64,000 nt of DNA from Rothia sp. HMSC078H08 (GTDB taxonomy: Bacteria; Actinomycetota; Actinomycetes; Actinomycetales; Micrococcaceae), in assembly GCF_001808955.1 (NCBI RefSeq), contig NZ_KV795243.1, positions 11,038 through 75,037 of the forward strand, given 5' to 3'. Below are positions 8,716 through 17,264 of the stretch, one piece after another. The notes below the pieces were generated by a model. It saw only the letters and a list, made by a program, of their open reading frames with translations. It searched no databases and was not told the DNA's origin. A program made the translations under genes and the position numbers. The first letter of the stretch is position 1. Each line of letters begins with the position of its first letter.

Positions 8716-9462
8716 TTAGACAGGGTTGTCGGGGCTGGGCAGGGTTACCACCTCAGACCAGCGAGTATCCTTAGCGGCCGCACGGTTCGCGTCGCTCTTC
8801 TGCTTCACATCGGCGGGTGCCTGCTGCGCCCACGCCTCAAAAGCAACAATGTAGTTCTCGGGGTAGTTTGCCGCGAGCAGCTCCTGTCGGGTCGGGAAGT
8901 ACTCCTTGCCCTCTCGAATATCGACATAGTTGCTTGCCTTGTAGGGGTCGGCGCTCTGGATGTCAGTGCGCGGGCCGGAGGCTACCTTTCCGCTTGCCAC
9001 GTTATTGTCATCGATAGCGCGTACCCATGCCGCAGCGTAGGTGTGATCGGCCTTGTTCTTCTCGTACAGTGCCAGGCACTCGGATCCTGCTGATTCAGCT
9101 TCGGCGCGGGTGGGGAAGTTCGCCTGGTTGCGCACAACATGCCGTGCAGATACATAGGAAGGGAGCGCAGTACCGCGGTCGGCGCTGATGGCTTCCTGCT
9201 GCTTGAGGGTTTGAGCTTTCGCGGTTTCGTCAGGTTCAAGACAGGGGGTGGAGCTCTTCTTCGCCGCGGAAGAGGAGGCGGACCCGGTGGAGCTTGCTGC
9301 TGACGGGGAGGAAGCCACGGTCGTATTCGAGGGTGCCGGAGTGCTGGATGCCGTGCTGGTGGAGCTACCGCAGGAAGCAAGAAGCATGGGAAGAATCGCC
9401 AACGCGGCACCGCGTCGTAGACCGCTGGAACGGAGCGAAAGAAAAACAGGGGTGTGGGTCAT
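8716..9462 (-). CDS. Secreted lipoprotein, paralogue of the one at 10670
   Basis: The 248-residue protein has a lipoprotein signal with basic residues at 11-17, a hydrophobic core and lipobox LLASC with Cys31, then a Ser/Thr/Ala-rich linker (about 32-75). The mature domain holds KAQTLKQQEAISADRGTALP and a C-terminal motif EYFPTRQELLAANYPENYI...APADVKQKSDANRA that aligns with the lipoprotein at 10670. Function is unknown and I recognise no family. Promoter hexamers at 9505-9534 are shared with the paralogue. It should be anchored on the outer face of the membrane. Confidence 0.8.
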   Translation of the reverse strand: MTHTPVFLSLRSSGLRRGAALAILPMLLASCGSSTSTASSTPAPSNTTVASSPSAASSTGSASSSAAKKSSTPCLEPDETAKAQTLKQQEAISADRGTALPSYVSARHVVRNQANFPTRAEAESAGSECLALYEKNKADHTYAAAWVRAIDDNNVASGKVASGPRTDIQSADPYKASNYVDIREGKEYFPTRQELLAANYPENYIVAFEAWAQQAPADVKQKSDANRAAAKDTRWSEVVTLPSPDNPV

Positions 9463-9504
9463 GAGACCACCTCACAAGAGGGATGGAACGATATATTGCG
9501 TCTA

Positions 9505-9534
9505 AACATACCCAAATATTTGATACATGGTCAA
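9505..9534 (-). promoter_or_regulatory. Promoter with operator-like dyad for the minus-strand lipoprotein
   Basis: Read on the minus strand, TTGACC (9529-9534) lies 18 bases before TATGTT (9505-9510). The -35 region is part of TTGACCATGTATCAA, an inverted TTGA-N7-TCAA repeat. The same sequence in the same position precedes the paralogous gene at 10670, so the sites are probably bound by one regulator. Confidence 0.6.
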
Positions 9535-9773
9535 TGGAAAATACCATCTTAGTTTAAAACCAACACTCTAGACGCAAGATGTGCAACCCAGTAGTCTTAA
9601 AGTTCTGACCTGCTTAAACATGAGGTAGACGGGGTAAGAGTGCGGAGGGTTTGCAGGTCGCCTACTTGTCTTAGCATTGGCTTCGGGGCTTAGTGGATAA
9701 GAAAAACAATATTGAGGCTATGCGTTCGGTGTTCCGCTACTAGCTTTTTATGCTACTGAAAGGAAATGGCATC

Positions 9774-10343
9774 ATGAATTCTACTTATAAAATGTTCGCC
9801 GTAAATGAGAAAATAATTTTGTATATCTTATTTCTCATTGTATTGCAATTTTTCTATATTTTCCCAACTGCCCTGTATGCAGATTTCTATAGATTTGTAT
9901 CGCCATGTGATAGGTGGCAAAGTGCATATTTCGACTATATACCCTTCTTTGTGGTGGGAGTTGTATCAGCTAGCTTATGGCAGACTTTTAGTATGTGGCT
10001 GGGTGTAAAGCTTCGTATAGGAATTTTTTGGATCGCGTCGCTATATTTAGTTTTTAAAATGTATGGGACTTATGAAATTTTAAAAGGCAATATCTTAAGT
10101 TCATGTAAAGTCCCTACAGAATATATGCATGGAATATTGTGGCCATATGATTTACAGGCATTCATTCTCTGGGGTCCCGATATTATCTCATGCGTTATTT
10201 TTATAGCAGTTTTTATTGCATGTTCTAAGCGTAGCTACTGGATACCAACCCTCGCAGCTATAGCCGCATTTGTTGCGCAGTGCGTCATCTTGGTACTGCT
10301 CTGGGAATACGTTAGGGGACTTATCTATTTCCTCCTGCAGTAG
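9774..10343 (+). CDS. AT-rich multi-pass membrane protein, unknown function
   Basis: The start at 9774 (MNSTYKMFAV) is preferred over 9750 because GAAAGGA at 9758-9764 sits nine bases before it. The 189-residue protein has about five membrane helices (about 12-34, 53-75, 80-97, 138-153, 158-182) and few charged residues. Several Cys lie in loops (PCDRWQ, SSCKVP), possibly on the outside. AT-rich codons set it apart from the host genes. It sits between two divergent lipoprotein modules that share a promoter sequence. No family is recognised. Confidence 0.6.
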   Translation: MNSTYKMFAVNEKIILYILFLIVLQFFYIFPTALYADFYRFVSPCDRWQSAYFDYIPFFVVGVVSASLWQTFSMWLGVKLRIGIFWIASLYLVFKMYGTYEILKGNILSSCKVPTEYMHGILWPYDLQAFILWGPDIISCVIFIAVFIACSKRSYWIPTLAAIAAFVAQCVILVLLWEYVRGLIYFLLQ

Positions 10344-10669
10344 CGATGGGCTATTGAGGTGCAGGTTTTTACGGAGTTCGAGGTTGTATAAAGGGCGCCC
10401 TGACCGTGACTCTCCTGGTATGTTGGCTTCTGCTGATTATCGGGCAAATAACAATATCTGATGCTGGTGCTTTGGTGTCGTGTTTGCCTCAAGAACCCGG
10501 TGGCTTGCATGTTTGTGCAAGTCAAGGCGCTGAAAAAACTTGTTTATTGATTTTCTTCCGAGGTGTTGGATTTTAAAAAATAAACATAATTTTCTCTTGA
10601 CCATGTATCAAAACTGCCTGTATATTGAGGGGCAACTCAGTATGCTCCAGCCCACAATGAGGTGACATT
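10344..10669. other. Intergenic region with a doubtful 56-codon frame
   Basis: No gene can be firmly supported. A GTG-started frame at 10406-10576 encodes a hydrophobic N-terminus (MTLLVCWLLLIIGQ) but lacks a properly spaced ribosome site and may be a remnant. The right end holds the promoter of the next lipoprotein. Confidence 0.4.
10597..10626 (+). promoter_or_regulatory. Promoter with the same operator-like dyad for the plus-strand lipoprotein
   Basis: TTGACC (10597-10602), an 18-base spacer beginning ATGTATCAAA, then TATATT (10621-10626). The TTGA-N7-TCAA dyad matches that at 9520-9534 in sequence and register, while most surrounding bases differ, so the match points to conserved function. 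Confidence 0.6.
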
Positions 10670-11335
10670 ATGGCCCTGAAATCCAGGACCCCCAACCCCC
10701 GCTATAACGCACTGCGATACGGCGCCGCTCTCTTAACCCTGCCCCTGTTCCTTGCCGCCTGCGGCGGTGCGAACACCGCGGCAAGTAGCACCTCCTCACC
10801 CTCCACGGCGAGCGCCTCAGCAACGGCAAGCACCACGCCGCCCATCAGCTGCTCCTCATACTCCGCCGAAGCTCTCGCATCAGCAGAAGCCACCAAGCCC
10901 GTCCCGCGCACCGATGAACAATACCCCGCGTACATCCAGTACCGGAACATCCTCGCAGACGGCGCCCACATCATTGAGCCCAGTGAAATCGACAGCAAGT
11001 GCCACGCCGCACTCAAAGCAGGGCGGAGCACCTTCCCCGAATACGTTCAAAACATCGATGCCTATAACGCCCACCCCAGCGTCGGACTCTCCGACCCCTT
11101 CGCCGGTAGCGAGTACCGAGACATCAAGAACCGCAACGAATTCATTCCCCACCGCGCAGACCTGGAAGAAGCCGCCTACCCCGAGATGATTATTCGTCTC
11201 TACGAAAAGTGGTACGAGGCAGCCCCCGCAGACATCAAGACGCTCAGCGACGGCAACCGTGCACGATTCCTCGCCACAAGCGCCTACCAGCAGTGGAAGG
11301 CCCAGCCCCAAACCCCCAGCAGCTCCCGCCCATAA
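10670..11335 (+). CDS. Secreted lipoprotein, paralogue of the one at 8716
   Basis: The 221-residue protein has a signal peptide with lipobox FLAAC at Cys31, the same position as in its paralogue, then a Ser/Thr/Ala linker. The mature part aligns with the other copy through NEFIPHRADLEEAAYPEMI and APADIKTLSDGNRA. AGGTGA at 10661-10666 lies just before the ATG. The two genes are divergent, share a promoter/operator and end at near-identical hairpins, so the module was duplicated in inverted orientation. Function is unknown. Confidence 0.8.
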   Translation: MALKSRTPNPRYNALRYGAALLTLPLFLAACGGANTAASSTSSPSTASASATASTTPPISCSSYSAEALASAEATKPVPRTDEQYPAYIQYRNILADGAHIIEPSEIDSKCHAALKAGRSTFPEYVQNIDAYNAHPSVGLSDPFAGSEYRDIKNRNEFIPHRADLEEAAYPEMIIRLYEKWYEAAPADIKTLSDGNRARFLATSAYQQWKAQPQTPSSSRP

Positions 11336-11365
11336 GTCCACTCACGCATAAACCCGCGCAAAAAC

Positions 11366-11408
11366 AGTTGTGGCGGTGACCGAACAACGGTCATCGCCAC
11401 AACTCTTT
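11366..11408 (+). terminator. Second copy of the 8643 hairpin terminator
   Basis: Arms 11366-11382 and 11388-11404 pair over 17 bp with one mismatch or wobble. The sequence is nearly the same as 8643-8681. It terminates the lipoprotein gene and lies 38 bases from the 3' end of pdxT. Confidence 0.75.
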
Positions 11409-11445
11409 AAACGGTCATTACCGGGCTTATTTTTTGGGGGAGGGG

Positions 11446-12084
11446 CTACTTGCCCTTCACCTCGCGTGCCAGAGCCAGTAGCTCCTCATGCACCGTCGTA
11501 TCGCCCGTAACCTCCGGGTGGAAAGAAATACCAATCAGGTTGCCCGAACGCACACCCACAATCTTCCCCTCATGACGAGCCGTCACCTGCACACCCTCAC
11601 CAGTGCCAGTCACAATCGGCGCACGAATAAACGCCGTATCAATAACCACCTCATCACCGGCAGGGGTCAGCCACGGCAGGCGCACCTCCGCAGAATCAAC
11701 CTGCGAACCAAACGCGTTACGACCCACCGAAACATCCAAAACACCCAGCGACTGCTGACCCGGCGCCGGATCATCAATACGCTCCGACAACATAATCAGG
11801 CCAGCACAGGTACCCAGAGTCGGCAGACCCGAAGAAATCGCCTCAATCAGCGGCTCACGCACACCAAAAATACGGGTCAAACGGTCAATCGTCGACGACT
11901 CACCACCCGGCAAAACCAGCGCATCCAGACCCTCAAGCTGCTCACCAGTACGCACCCAACGCACCTGCGCACCCAGAGACTCCAGCATCTCCGCATGCTC
12001 ACTCACGCCGCCCTGCAACGCCAAAACACCAACCGTAAAACCCTCACCCGGCAAAACACCGGTAGGCTGAACCTTCTCAACCAT
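11446..12084 (-). CDS. pdxT: Pyridoxal 5'-phosphate synthase glutaminase subunit PdxT
   Basis: PdxT hydrolyses glutamine and channels ammonia to PdxS. Visible are the nucleophile motif GTCAGLIML, the glycine-rich GGESSTI loop and the catalytic His-Glu in SFHPEV near the C-terminus. The start is placed at 12084 (MVEKVQPTG), because AAGGGAG at 12090-12096 is its ribosome site; the upstream in-frame ATG at 12099 would read through it. At 212 residues the protein is slightly long, owing to an N-terminal extension of about 15 residues before the conserved VGVLALQGG strand. It follows pdxS on the same strand with a gap of about 115 bases. Confidence 0.95.
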   Translation of the reverse strand: MVEKVQPTGVLPGEGFTVGVLALQGGVSEHAEMLESLGAQVRWVRTGEQLEGLDALVLPGGESSTIDRLTRIFGVREPLIEAISSGLPTLGTCAGLIMLSERIDDPAPGQQSLGVLDVSVGRNAFGSQVDSAEVRLPWLTPAGDEVVIDTAFIRAPIVTGTGEGVQVTARHEGKIVGVRSGNLIGISFHPEVTGDTTVHEELLALAREVKGK

Positions 12085-12199
12085 CACCGCTCCCTTCACA
12101 AAACAACAAACACAACAAACACAAGGAGGGTGGGACCCGCCTCAGCGAACCCCACCCCCTCATCAAACACTCACCCCGAATACGGGGTGCGCGCACGAA

Positions 12200-13105
12200 T
12201 TACCAGCCGCGCTCCGCCAGGCGGTGCGGTGCCGGGATGTCAGCAACGTTAATGCCGACCATAGCCTCACCCAGGCCGCGAGAAGCCTCAGCAACCTTCT
12301 CCGGGTCGTTGTAGAAAGCAGTAGCCTTCACGATAGCCTTCGCGCGAGCAACCGGGTCGCCCGACTTGAAAATACCGGAACCAACGAACACGCCGTCAGC
12401 ACCCAGCTGCATCATCATTGCAGCGTCAGCGGGGGTAGCCACGCCACCAGCGGTGAACATCACCACGGGCAGCTTACCGGTCTGAGCAACCTCACGAACC
12501 AGCTCGTACGGTGCAGCCAGTTCCTTAGCCTTCACGTACAGCTCGTCGGGCATGGTGTTGTACAGGCCCTGCAGCTCAGCAATCTGACGCTTAATGGTGC
12601 GGATGTGCTTAGTCGCCTCAGAGACGTCACCGGTGCCAGCCTCGCCCTTCGAACGGATCATAGCGGCACCCTCGGTGATGCGGCGCAGAGCCTCACCCAG
12701 GTTGGTAGCACCGCACACGAAAGGCACCTTGAACTGGTGCTTATCAATGTGGTTCACGTAGTCAGCGGGAGAAAGAACCTCAGACTCGTCAATGTAGTCG
12801 ACCTTCAGGGTCTCCAGAATCTGAGCCTCAACGAAGTGGCCGATGCGTGCCTTCGCCATGACCGGAATCGAAACAGCATCAATGATGCCCTCAATCATGT
12901 CCGGGTCAGACATACGAGCCACGCCGCCCTGCGCACGAATATCCGCGGGAACGCGCTCGAGAGCCATGACGGCAACAGCGCCAGCATCTTCAGCGATCTT
13001 AGCCTGTTCGGGGGTGACGACGTCCATGATGACGCCGCCCTTGAGCATGTCGGCCAGGCCGCGCTTAACAAGCGGGCTGCCGGTTACGGTGTTGTTATCA
13101 GTCAT
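12200..13105 (-). CDS. pdxS: Pyridoxal 5'-phosphate synthase lyase subunit PdxS
   Basis: PdxS condenses ribose 5-phosphate, glyceraldehyde 3-phosphate and ammonia into pyridoxal phosphate as a dodecamer with PdxT. The 301-residue sequence has the usual length and hallmarks: [55 protein letters not shown], and the phosphate site [14 protein letters not shown]...VFVGSGIF. It is the first gene of a pdxS-pdxT operon. A 7-bp hairpin (12172-12189) lies between the two genes. Confidence 0.97.
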   Translation of the reverse strand: MTDNNTVTGSPLVKRGLADMLKGGVIMDVVTPEQAKIAEDAGAVAVMALERVPADIRAQGGVARMSDPDMIEGIIDAVSIPVMAKARIGHFVEAQILETLKVDYIDESEVLSPADYVNHIDKHQFKVPFVCGATNLGEALRRITEGAAMIRSKGEAGTGDVSEATKHIRTIKRQIAELQGLYNTMPDELYVKAKELAAPYELVREVAQTGKLPVVMFTAGGVATPADAAMMMQLGADGVFVGSGIFKSGDPVARAKAIVKATAFYNDPEKVAEASRGLGEAMVGINVADIPAPHRLAERGW

Positions 13106-13540
13106 GACCTTATCTTCTCACGTTCTGAGTGTTCGCGCGCACTCACAGGGGCGGATTTTCTGTTCTCTGACACAGTACGACCCCAAGTTCACGTCAGAAC
13201 GACACAAAACGTCATGAAAAGCGGTCAGGGTAGGGCGGTTCATGGGCTGAGCAGGCCCGGCTGAGCAGACCCGCCGGATGCACGCAGGTCGCCTCCCATA
13301 AACTCACATCCCGAGCGGCCATAAGGCAAGGTTTTGCTCAGGGTAAACATCCACCCACCCGCACTGAACAACGGTAAAATACAGAAGCTACGCCCGCACT
13401 CGTCCCCACGCGGAAGCCTCACGGCCCAGGGAACGAGCAAAACATTTTGGGCACCCTGGCACCCGCACACTCGCGGACATCAGCCGTCTATCAGACGCAC
13501 ACCATGAACCAGCCGCCACATCCAAAAGGAACACACCAAA
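13106..13540. other. Divergent intergenic region between pdxS and the antiporter gene
   Basis: This 435-base region must hold the promoters of both genes, but I see no consensus promoter, riboswitch or gene in it. AAAAGGA at 13524-13530 is the ribosome site of the antiporter gene. Confidence 0.5.
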
Positions 13541-15181
13541 TTGCTTGAAGTCATCATTGCCCTATCGCTGGCAATTCTTCTGGGTAATATCCTCGCCCAT
13601 AAAATACGGATAACCCCCGCCATTGTGCTGATATTCATTGGCCTGGCTATCGGCATTATGCCCGCCCACGAACTGCACGAAGTTCAGAGTATCGGCCTGC
13701 CGCCGCACGTCATCCTCGAAATCTTCCTGCCCATCATGCTCTTCTGGGAAGCCCGCAACACCTCATGGCGTGAAGCGCGCGCCCGTCTGCGCGGCATCCT
13801 GCTCTCGGGCACGGTGCTCGTAATTCTCACGGCGTTCGTTATCGCTTGGGTGATTCACACATTTATGGGCGTCTTCATCTGGCCTGTGGCGCTGATTATC
13901 GGTGTGGCGCTCGCCCCCACCGATGCTGTGGCCGTGGCAACGCTTAACGGCAAACTCCCCAAATCTTCCATCACCACCCTCAAAGCGGAAGCACTCATTA
14001 ACGACGGCACCACCCTAGTTCTTTTCGCACTCGCCCTGCAGCTTGCGGGCGGTCATGAACTTACCCTGGGGACCGCATCCGGAATGTTCTTCTTCTCGTT
14101 CCTGATTGGAACTCTCGTTGGCCTGGCCGTCGGATGGGGTGTAGATAAGCTGCGTGCGCACATCGGCAACCCCATGAACTTCAGCGTGTTCATGTTTACC
14201 GTGCCGTTTATTGCTTTCTTCCTGGCTGAAGAGATCGAGCCTTTTGAGGGCATGAAAGGTTCCGGAGTGGTAGCTGTGGTGGTCGCCGCTTTCTACCTGA
14301 CCTATCGCGGACCGGATACCATCAAACCCCAAAACCGTTTCTACGGACTGCCCATCTGGGCGTTCGTCACCTATGTCATGAACGGTGCGCTCTTCGTGCT
14401 CGTGGGTGTTCAGCTGCCCAGCGCCACAGCGCCTGTGGATGATGTTCTTCGTGAATACAACTATGCGTGGGCTTTGACGTTCGCCGTGATTGTGGTGGCA
14501 TGGCTTGTTTCCATTGCGGCGCGTTTTATTTTCCTGCACGTCTCGATCGGTATTATTCGTGCCCTTGACCGTTCAGAAAAGCAGAAGCAGCTGCGCACAA
14601 CTTTCCGTGGCCGTGTAGTGAGTACCTTTGCGGGACTGCGCGGCGGTGTTTCCCTCGCGGTGGCTCTCTCCGTGCCGACTGATGTTCCCGCGCGTGACTT
14701 TATTATCTTTGTTGTTGCGGGCGTGGTTCTGCTGTCGATGGTGGTTCAGGGGATGCTCCTGCCGCTCGTTATTAGGTGGGCGAAAATTCCGGTTGATACC
14801 ACCGAAGAAGATGAGATTAATGAAGCAATCCGCACGATCATTGCCGAGTCCTTCGACTCTGTGGCTGAGATCGGCCAGGAAATTGGTGCACCACAGTGGA
14901 TTATCGACCGCATTGCCGACGAACAGATGTACAACGCGAGTATACACCGCAACCTGCACGCCGTTCGTAAAGACGGTGCGAATGCGCCGGAAGAAGCCCG
15001 CCGCATTATTGAAGCGGGCGACCTTGAGAAAGAGCTGCGCCTGCGGCATTTGGAGAAGCAACGCAGCGTGCTCAAGCGCCTGCGTAATGAGCGCATAATC
15101 GACACGAATGTGCTCCACGCGATTCAGGAAATCCTGGATATTGAGGAGGTTCGCGTGCTTGGTCCGGTTGAGCTCGAATAG
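13541..15181 (+). CDS. CPA1-family Na+/H+ antiporter
   Basis: The 546-residue protein starts at a TTG supported by AAAAGGA eleven bases upstream. About twelve membrane helices fill the first 420 residues. Diagnostic motifs are APTDAVAVATL (near 125), KAEALINDGTTLVLF (near 150; the ND pair is the ion site of the NhaP/NHE group) and FAGLRGGVSLAVALSVP (near 363). A soluble, highly charged C-terminal tail (about 430-546) with helical EARRIIEAGDLEKELRLRHLEKQ is probably a cytosolic regulatory domain. It exchanges protons for sodium or potassium. The gene is monocistronic and ends at the terminator at 15212. Confidence 0.92.
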   Translation: MLEVIIALSLAILLGNILAHKIRITPAIVLIFIGLAIGIMPAHELHEVQSIGLPPHVILEIFLPIMLFWEARNTSWREARARLRGILLSGTVLVILTAFVIAWVIHTFMGVFIWPVALIIGVALAPTDAVAVATLNGKLPKSSITTLKAEALINDGTTLVLFALALQLAGGHELTLGTASGMFFFSFLIGTLVGLAVGWGVDKLRAHIGNPMNFSVFMFTVPFIAFFLAEEIEPFEGMKGSGVVAVVVAAFYLTYRGPDTIKPQNRFYGLPIWAFVTYVMNGALFVLVGVQLPSATAPVDDVLREYNYAWALTFAVIVVAWLVSIAARFIFLHVSIGIIRALDRSEKQKQLRTTFRGRVVSTFAGLRGGVSLAVALSVPTDVPARDFIIFVVAGVVLLSMVVQGMLLPLVIRWAKIPVDTTEEDEINEAIRTIIAESFDSVAEIGQEIGAPQWIIDRIADEQMYNASIHRNLHAVRKDGANAPEEARRIIEAGDLEKELRLRHLEKQRSVLKRLRNERIIDTNVLHAIQEILDIEEVRVLGPVELE

Positions 15182-15211
15182 CTCACACTCCTACATGCGA
15201 TACGTATGAGG

Positions 15212-15256
15212 CGAGGCGCCCCACCCCTAAACGGGGAGGGGCGCCTCGTTACTTTT
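15212..15256 (+). terminator. Terminator of the antiporter gene, first copy of a locus-specific repeat
   Basis: Arms 15212-15227 and 15232-15248 form a long GC-rich stem with one mismatch and are followed by GTTACTTTT. Nearly the same 45-base unit recurs at 17086-17132, bracketing the AIPR-like gene. Confidence 0.85.
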
Positions 15257-15337
15257 ATGTAATCCCCCTTTTGGACTGTTGTGTGAGGTGCAGGGAGATG
15301 ACCCGTCCGAAGCTTGACAAAATAAGCCCATTTTAGT

Positions 15338-15359
15338 GATCTAATGCACAAATTAGATC
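15338..15359. promoter_or_regulatory. Inverted repeat upstream of the AIPR-like gene
   Basis: GATCTAAT (15338-15345) and ATTAGATC (15352-15359) are perfect 8-bp arms separated by six bases, 31 bases before the -35 box. It looks like an operator. Confidence 0.5.
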
Positions 15360-15390
15360 TAATATGTGACTAAGTATACAATTTAGATAA

Positions 15391-15420
15391 TTGACAGAGG
15401 GTGGATGCAACCCGTATAGT
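15391..15420 (+). promoter_or_regulatory. Near-consensus promoter of the AIPR-like gene
   Basis: TTGACA (15391-15396), an 18-base spacer and TATAGT (15415-15420). It predicts a start near 15427 and a leader of about 120 nt before the ATG at 15549. Confidence 0.7.
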
Positions 15421-15548
15421 TGTGGATACAGGGTTCGGATGAATCCTGGAGCACTTATTTCAAGTGTCCGGATGGCACTTGGTGTATTTATGTGGCGTTT
15501 AGGATGCCCGAGTACGATAAGAAGCTAATCATTGAAAGGGCATTACTT

Positions 15549-17036
15549 ATGTCGACTACCCCCTCCAACCCCATTTCTGAAGCAACCGTGAAGATCGAAT
15601 ACCTCGAGGAGCGCACTCTTGACGATCTCCGCCGCTTCTCCGGTTTCATCAAGGTTCGCGGTATGGTTGATGTCATCACGAACCTCAACCTTGAGGCAAA
15701 CCCCCGTAGCGCAAAGCGTTCTCCCGTCACCGCTGACATTATCGAAACGATTCGCGAAACCCCCGAGCTTTACCCCTTCAAGTCGAAGGGTATCCTCATT
15801 GGCGCTGCTGAATACATGAAGCGAGATCGTGACCGTTTCACCCTCACCATTCGCAACCCCCGCCTTGAAGGCATCCTGGACGGTGGTCACAATACCCTCG
15901 CCATTGCTCTCTACCTTCTTGAAGAAGCTATTCTCCTGAGCGATGACCCCCGCGAAATTACCAAGCTTCAGAAGGAACTCCGTCGCGTGAAGACTTGGAG
16001 CCAGATGAAGGAAATGTGGCACGAGATGGAGCCTAAGCTGAGGACCCTCAAGACCAAGGCAACGGCATCCCACGATGCGCTGGTACCGGTTGAGCTCCTC
16101 GTGCCTAATACCGAAAGTGACGCAGGTCAGGAGAAGTTCCTGAATAACATCCTCGATATTTGCGCGGCACGTAATAACAATGTGCAGCTCAAGGAGGAGA
16201 CGATTGCTAACCAGAGCGGTGTGTTCGACTACCTGAAGCGTGTTCTTGAAGAACGTATGCCTGATGTCTACAAGAATGTAGTATGGAAGACCAATGATCC
16301 TGGCGAAATCGACCTTCGCTTCTTGATCGCACTGGCATGGATTTCCCTGGGTGCCGTTGACCTGCCCGCTGAGATCCGTGCGCTACCTGGTACCTCTGCA
16401 TACAGCTCTAAGGGTGAAGCATTCAAGCGCTTCGATGCTCTTATCCGCCACCCCGAAGTTGCTGAGGAACGTACCAACGGTAACGAGAAGACCTGGGAGA
16501 TCACTAACGCTCAGGTTAAGTCTGCTCTCCAGATGGTTCCGCAGATCCTCGAGGCATACGACCTGATCTACGCCAACTACCAGGATGCATACAATGCAAA
16601 TGACGGTAAGTTCGGACGTATCGGTGCAGTGAAGACCGAGACCAAGCAGAAGAAGAACCACTTCGCACCCTTCTCTCGTGAGCAGCTAGATGATGACCTC
16701 TGCATTGCTCCTGCAGGTTACATGATGCCTGTTGCATACGGTATGCGTGAGCTCATCCAGAAGAACTCCGAGACCGGTCTGCTCGAGTGGGCTATCGATC
16801 CGGTCGAGTTCTTCAGCAACAAGGACAACCTCGCACAGGTTATCGGTAGCCTGAAGGGCATCCTGCGAGATGTTGACTTCGACTCTCAGCGCGTTGGTAA
16901 GGGTGAAAGTTCCTACACTCAGGTTGCTAACACCATTAAGGCGATGCGACTGGAGCTTGAAAACCAGCGCACCGCTTCTAAAGCCCAGGAAGAGATCGAG
17001 CGTCTCAAGGCTCAGCTGGCAGCACTGCAGGGCTAG
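15549..17036 (+). CDS. AIPR/DGQHR-like protein, putative phage-resistance gene
   Basis: The start at 15549 (MSTTPSNPISE) has GAAAGGG at 15534-15540 in place; the frame is open upstream but has no ribosome site there. The 495-residue protein has LNLEANPRSAKRS (near 47), KSKGILIGAAEY (near 75) and ILDGGHNTLAI (near 108). These parallel AIPR proteins (E-N-R, F-NNGI and IVNG-QT boxes) and the DGQHR box of DndB-like proteins. The C-terminus is a charged helix ending QEEIERLKAQLAAL, a likely coiled coil. AIPR genes occur in phage-resistance loci. The gene lies alone between two copies of the host terminator. Assignment rests on motifs only. Confidence 0.65.
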   Translation: MSTTPSNPISEATVKIEYLEERTLDDLRRFSGFIKVRGMVDVITNLNLEANPRSAKRSPVTADIIETIRETPELYPFKSKGILIGAAEYMKRDRDRFTLTIRNPRLEGILDGGHNTLAIALYLLEEAILLSDDPREITKLQKELRRVKTWSQMKEMWHEMEPKLRTLKTKATASHDALVPVELLVPNTESDAGQEKFLNNILDICAARNNNVQLKEETIANQSGVFDYLKRVLEERMPDVYKNVVWKTNDPGEIDLRFLIALAWISLGAVDLPAEIRALPGTSAYSSKGEAFKRFDALIRHPEVAEERTNGNEKTWEITNAQVKSALQMVPQILEAYDLIYANYQDAYNANDGKFGRIGAVKTETKQKKNHFAPFSREQLDDDLCIAPAGYMMPVAYGMRELIQKNSETGLLEWAIDPVEFFSNKDNLAQVIGSLKGILRDVDFDSQRVGKGESSYTQVANTIKAMRLELENQRTASKAQEEIERLKAQLAALQG

Positions 17037-17085
17037 CATGACTGCATAGAGAATGCTTTGAATGGCGCATTCTCCAAAAGAACGG

Positions 17086-17132
17086 CGAGGCGCCCCCCCC
17101 CTAAACGGGGAGGGGCGCCTCGTTACTTTTTT
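17086..17132 (+). terminator. Second copy of the 15212 terminator
   Basis: Arms 17086-17101 and 17106-17122 are followed by GTTACTTTTTT. The unit matches the copy at 15212 over about 45 bases, including loop and trailer, and ends the AIPR-like gene. Confidence 0.85.
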
Positions 17133-17264
17133 GTCTAAACCCCTAGCCCAACCACTACGTGGAAACGGTACAATACACTAGCCCGTTTTTTTGTGCGGAC
17201 CACGCTTCTTACCGCGTCATTCACCGCGCGCCGGACACGACACAGACCAGAACCACAGGAATCT

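Noticed and set aside
10406..10576. 56-codon GTG frame with hydrophobic N-terminus
   Set aside because: It has no properly spaced ribosome site, odd composition and no partner gene. It may be a remnant but cannot be supported as a gene.
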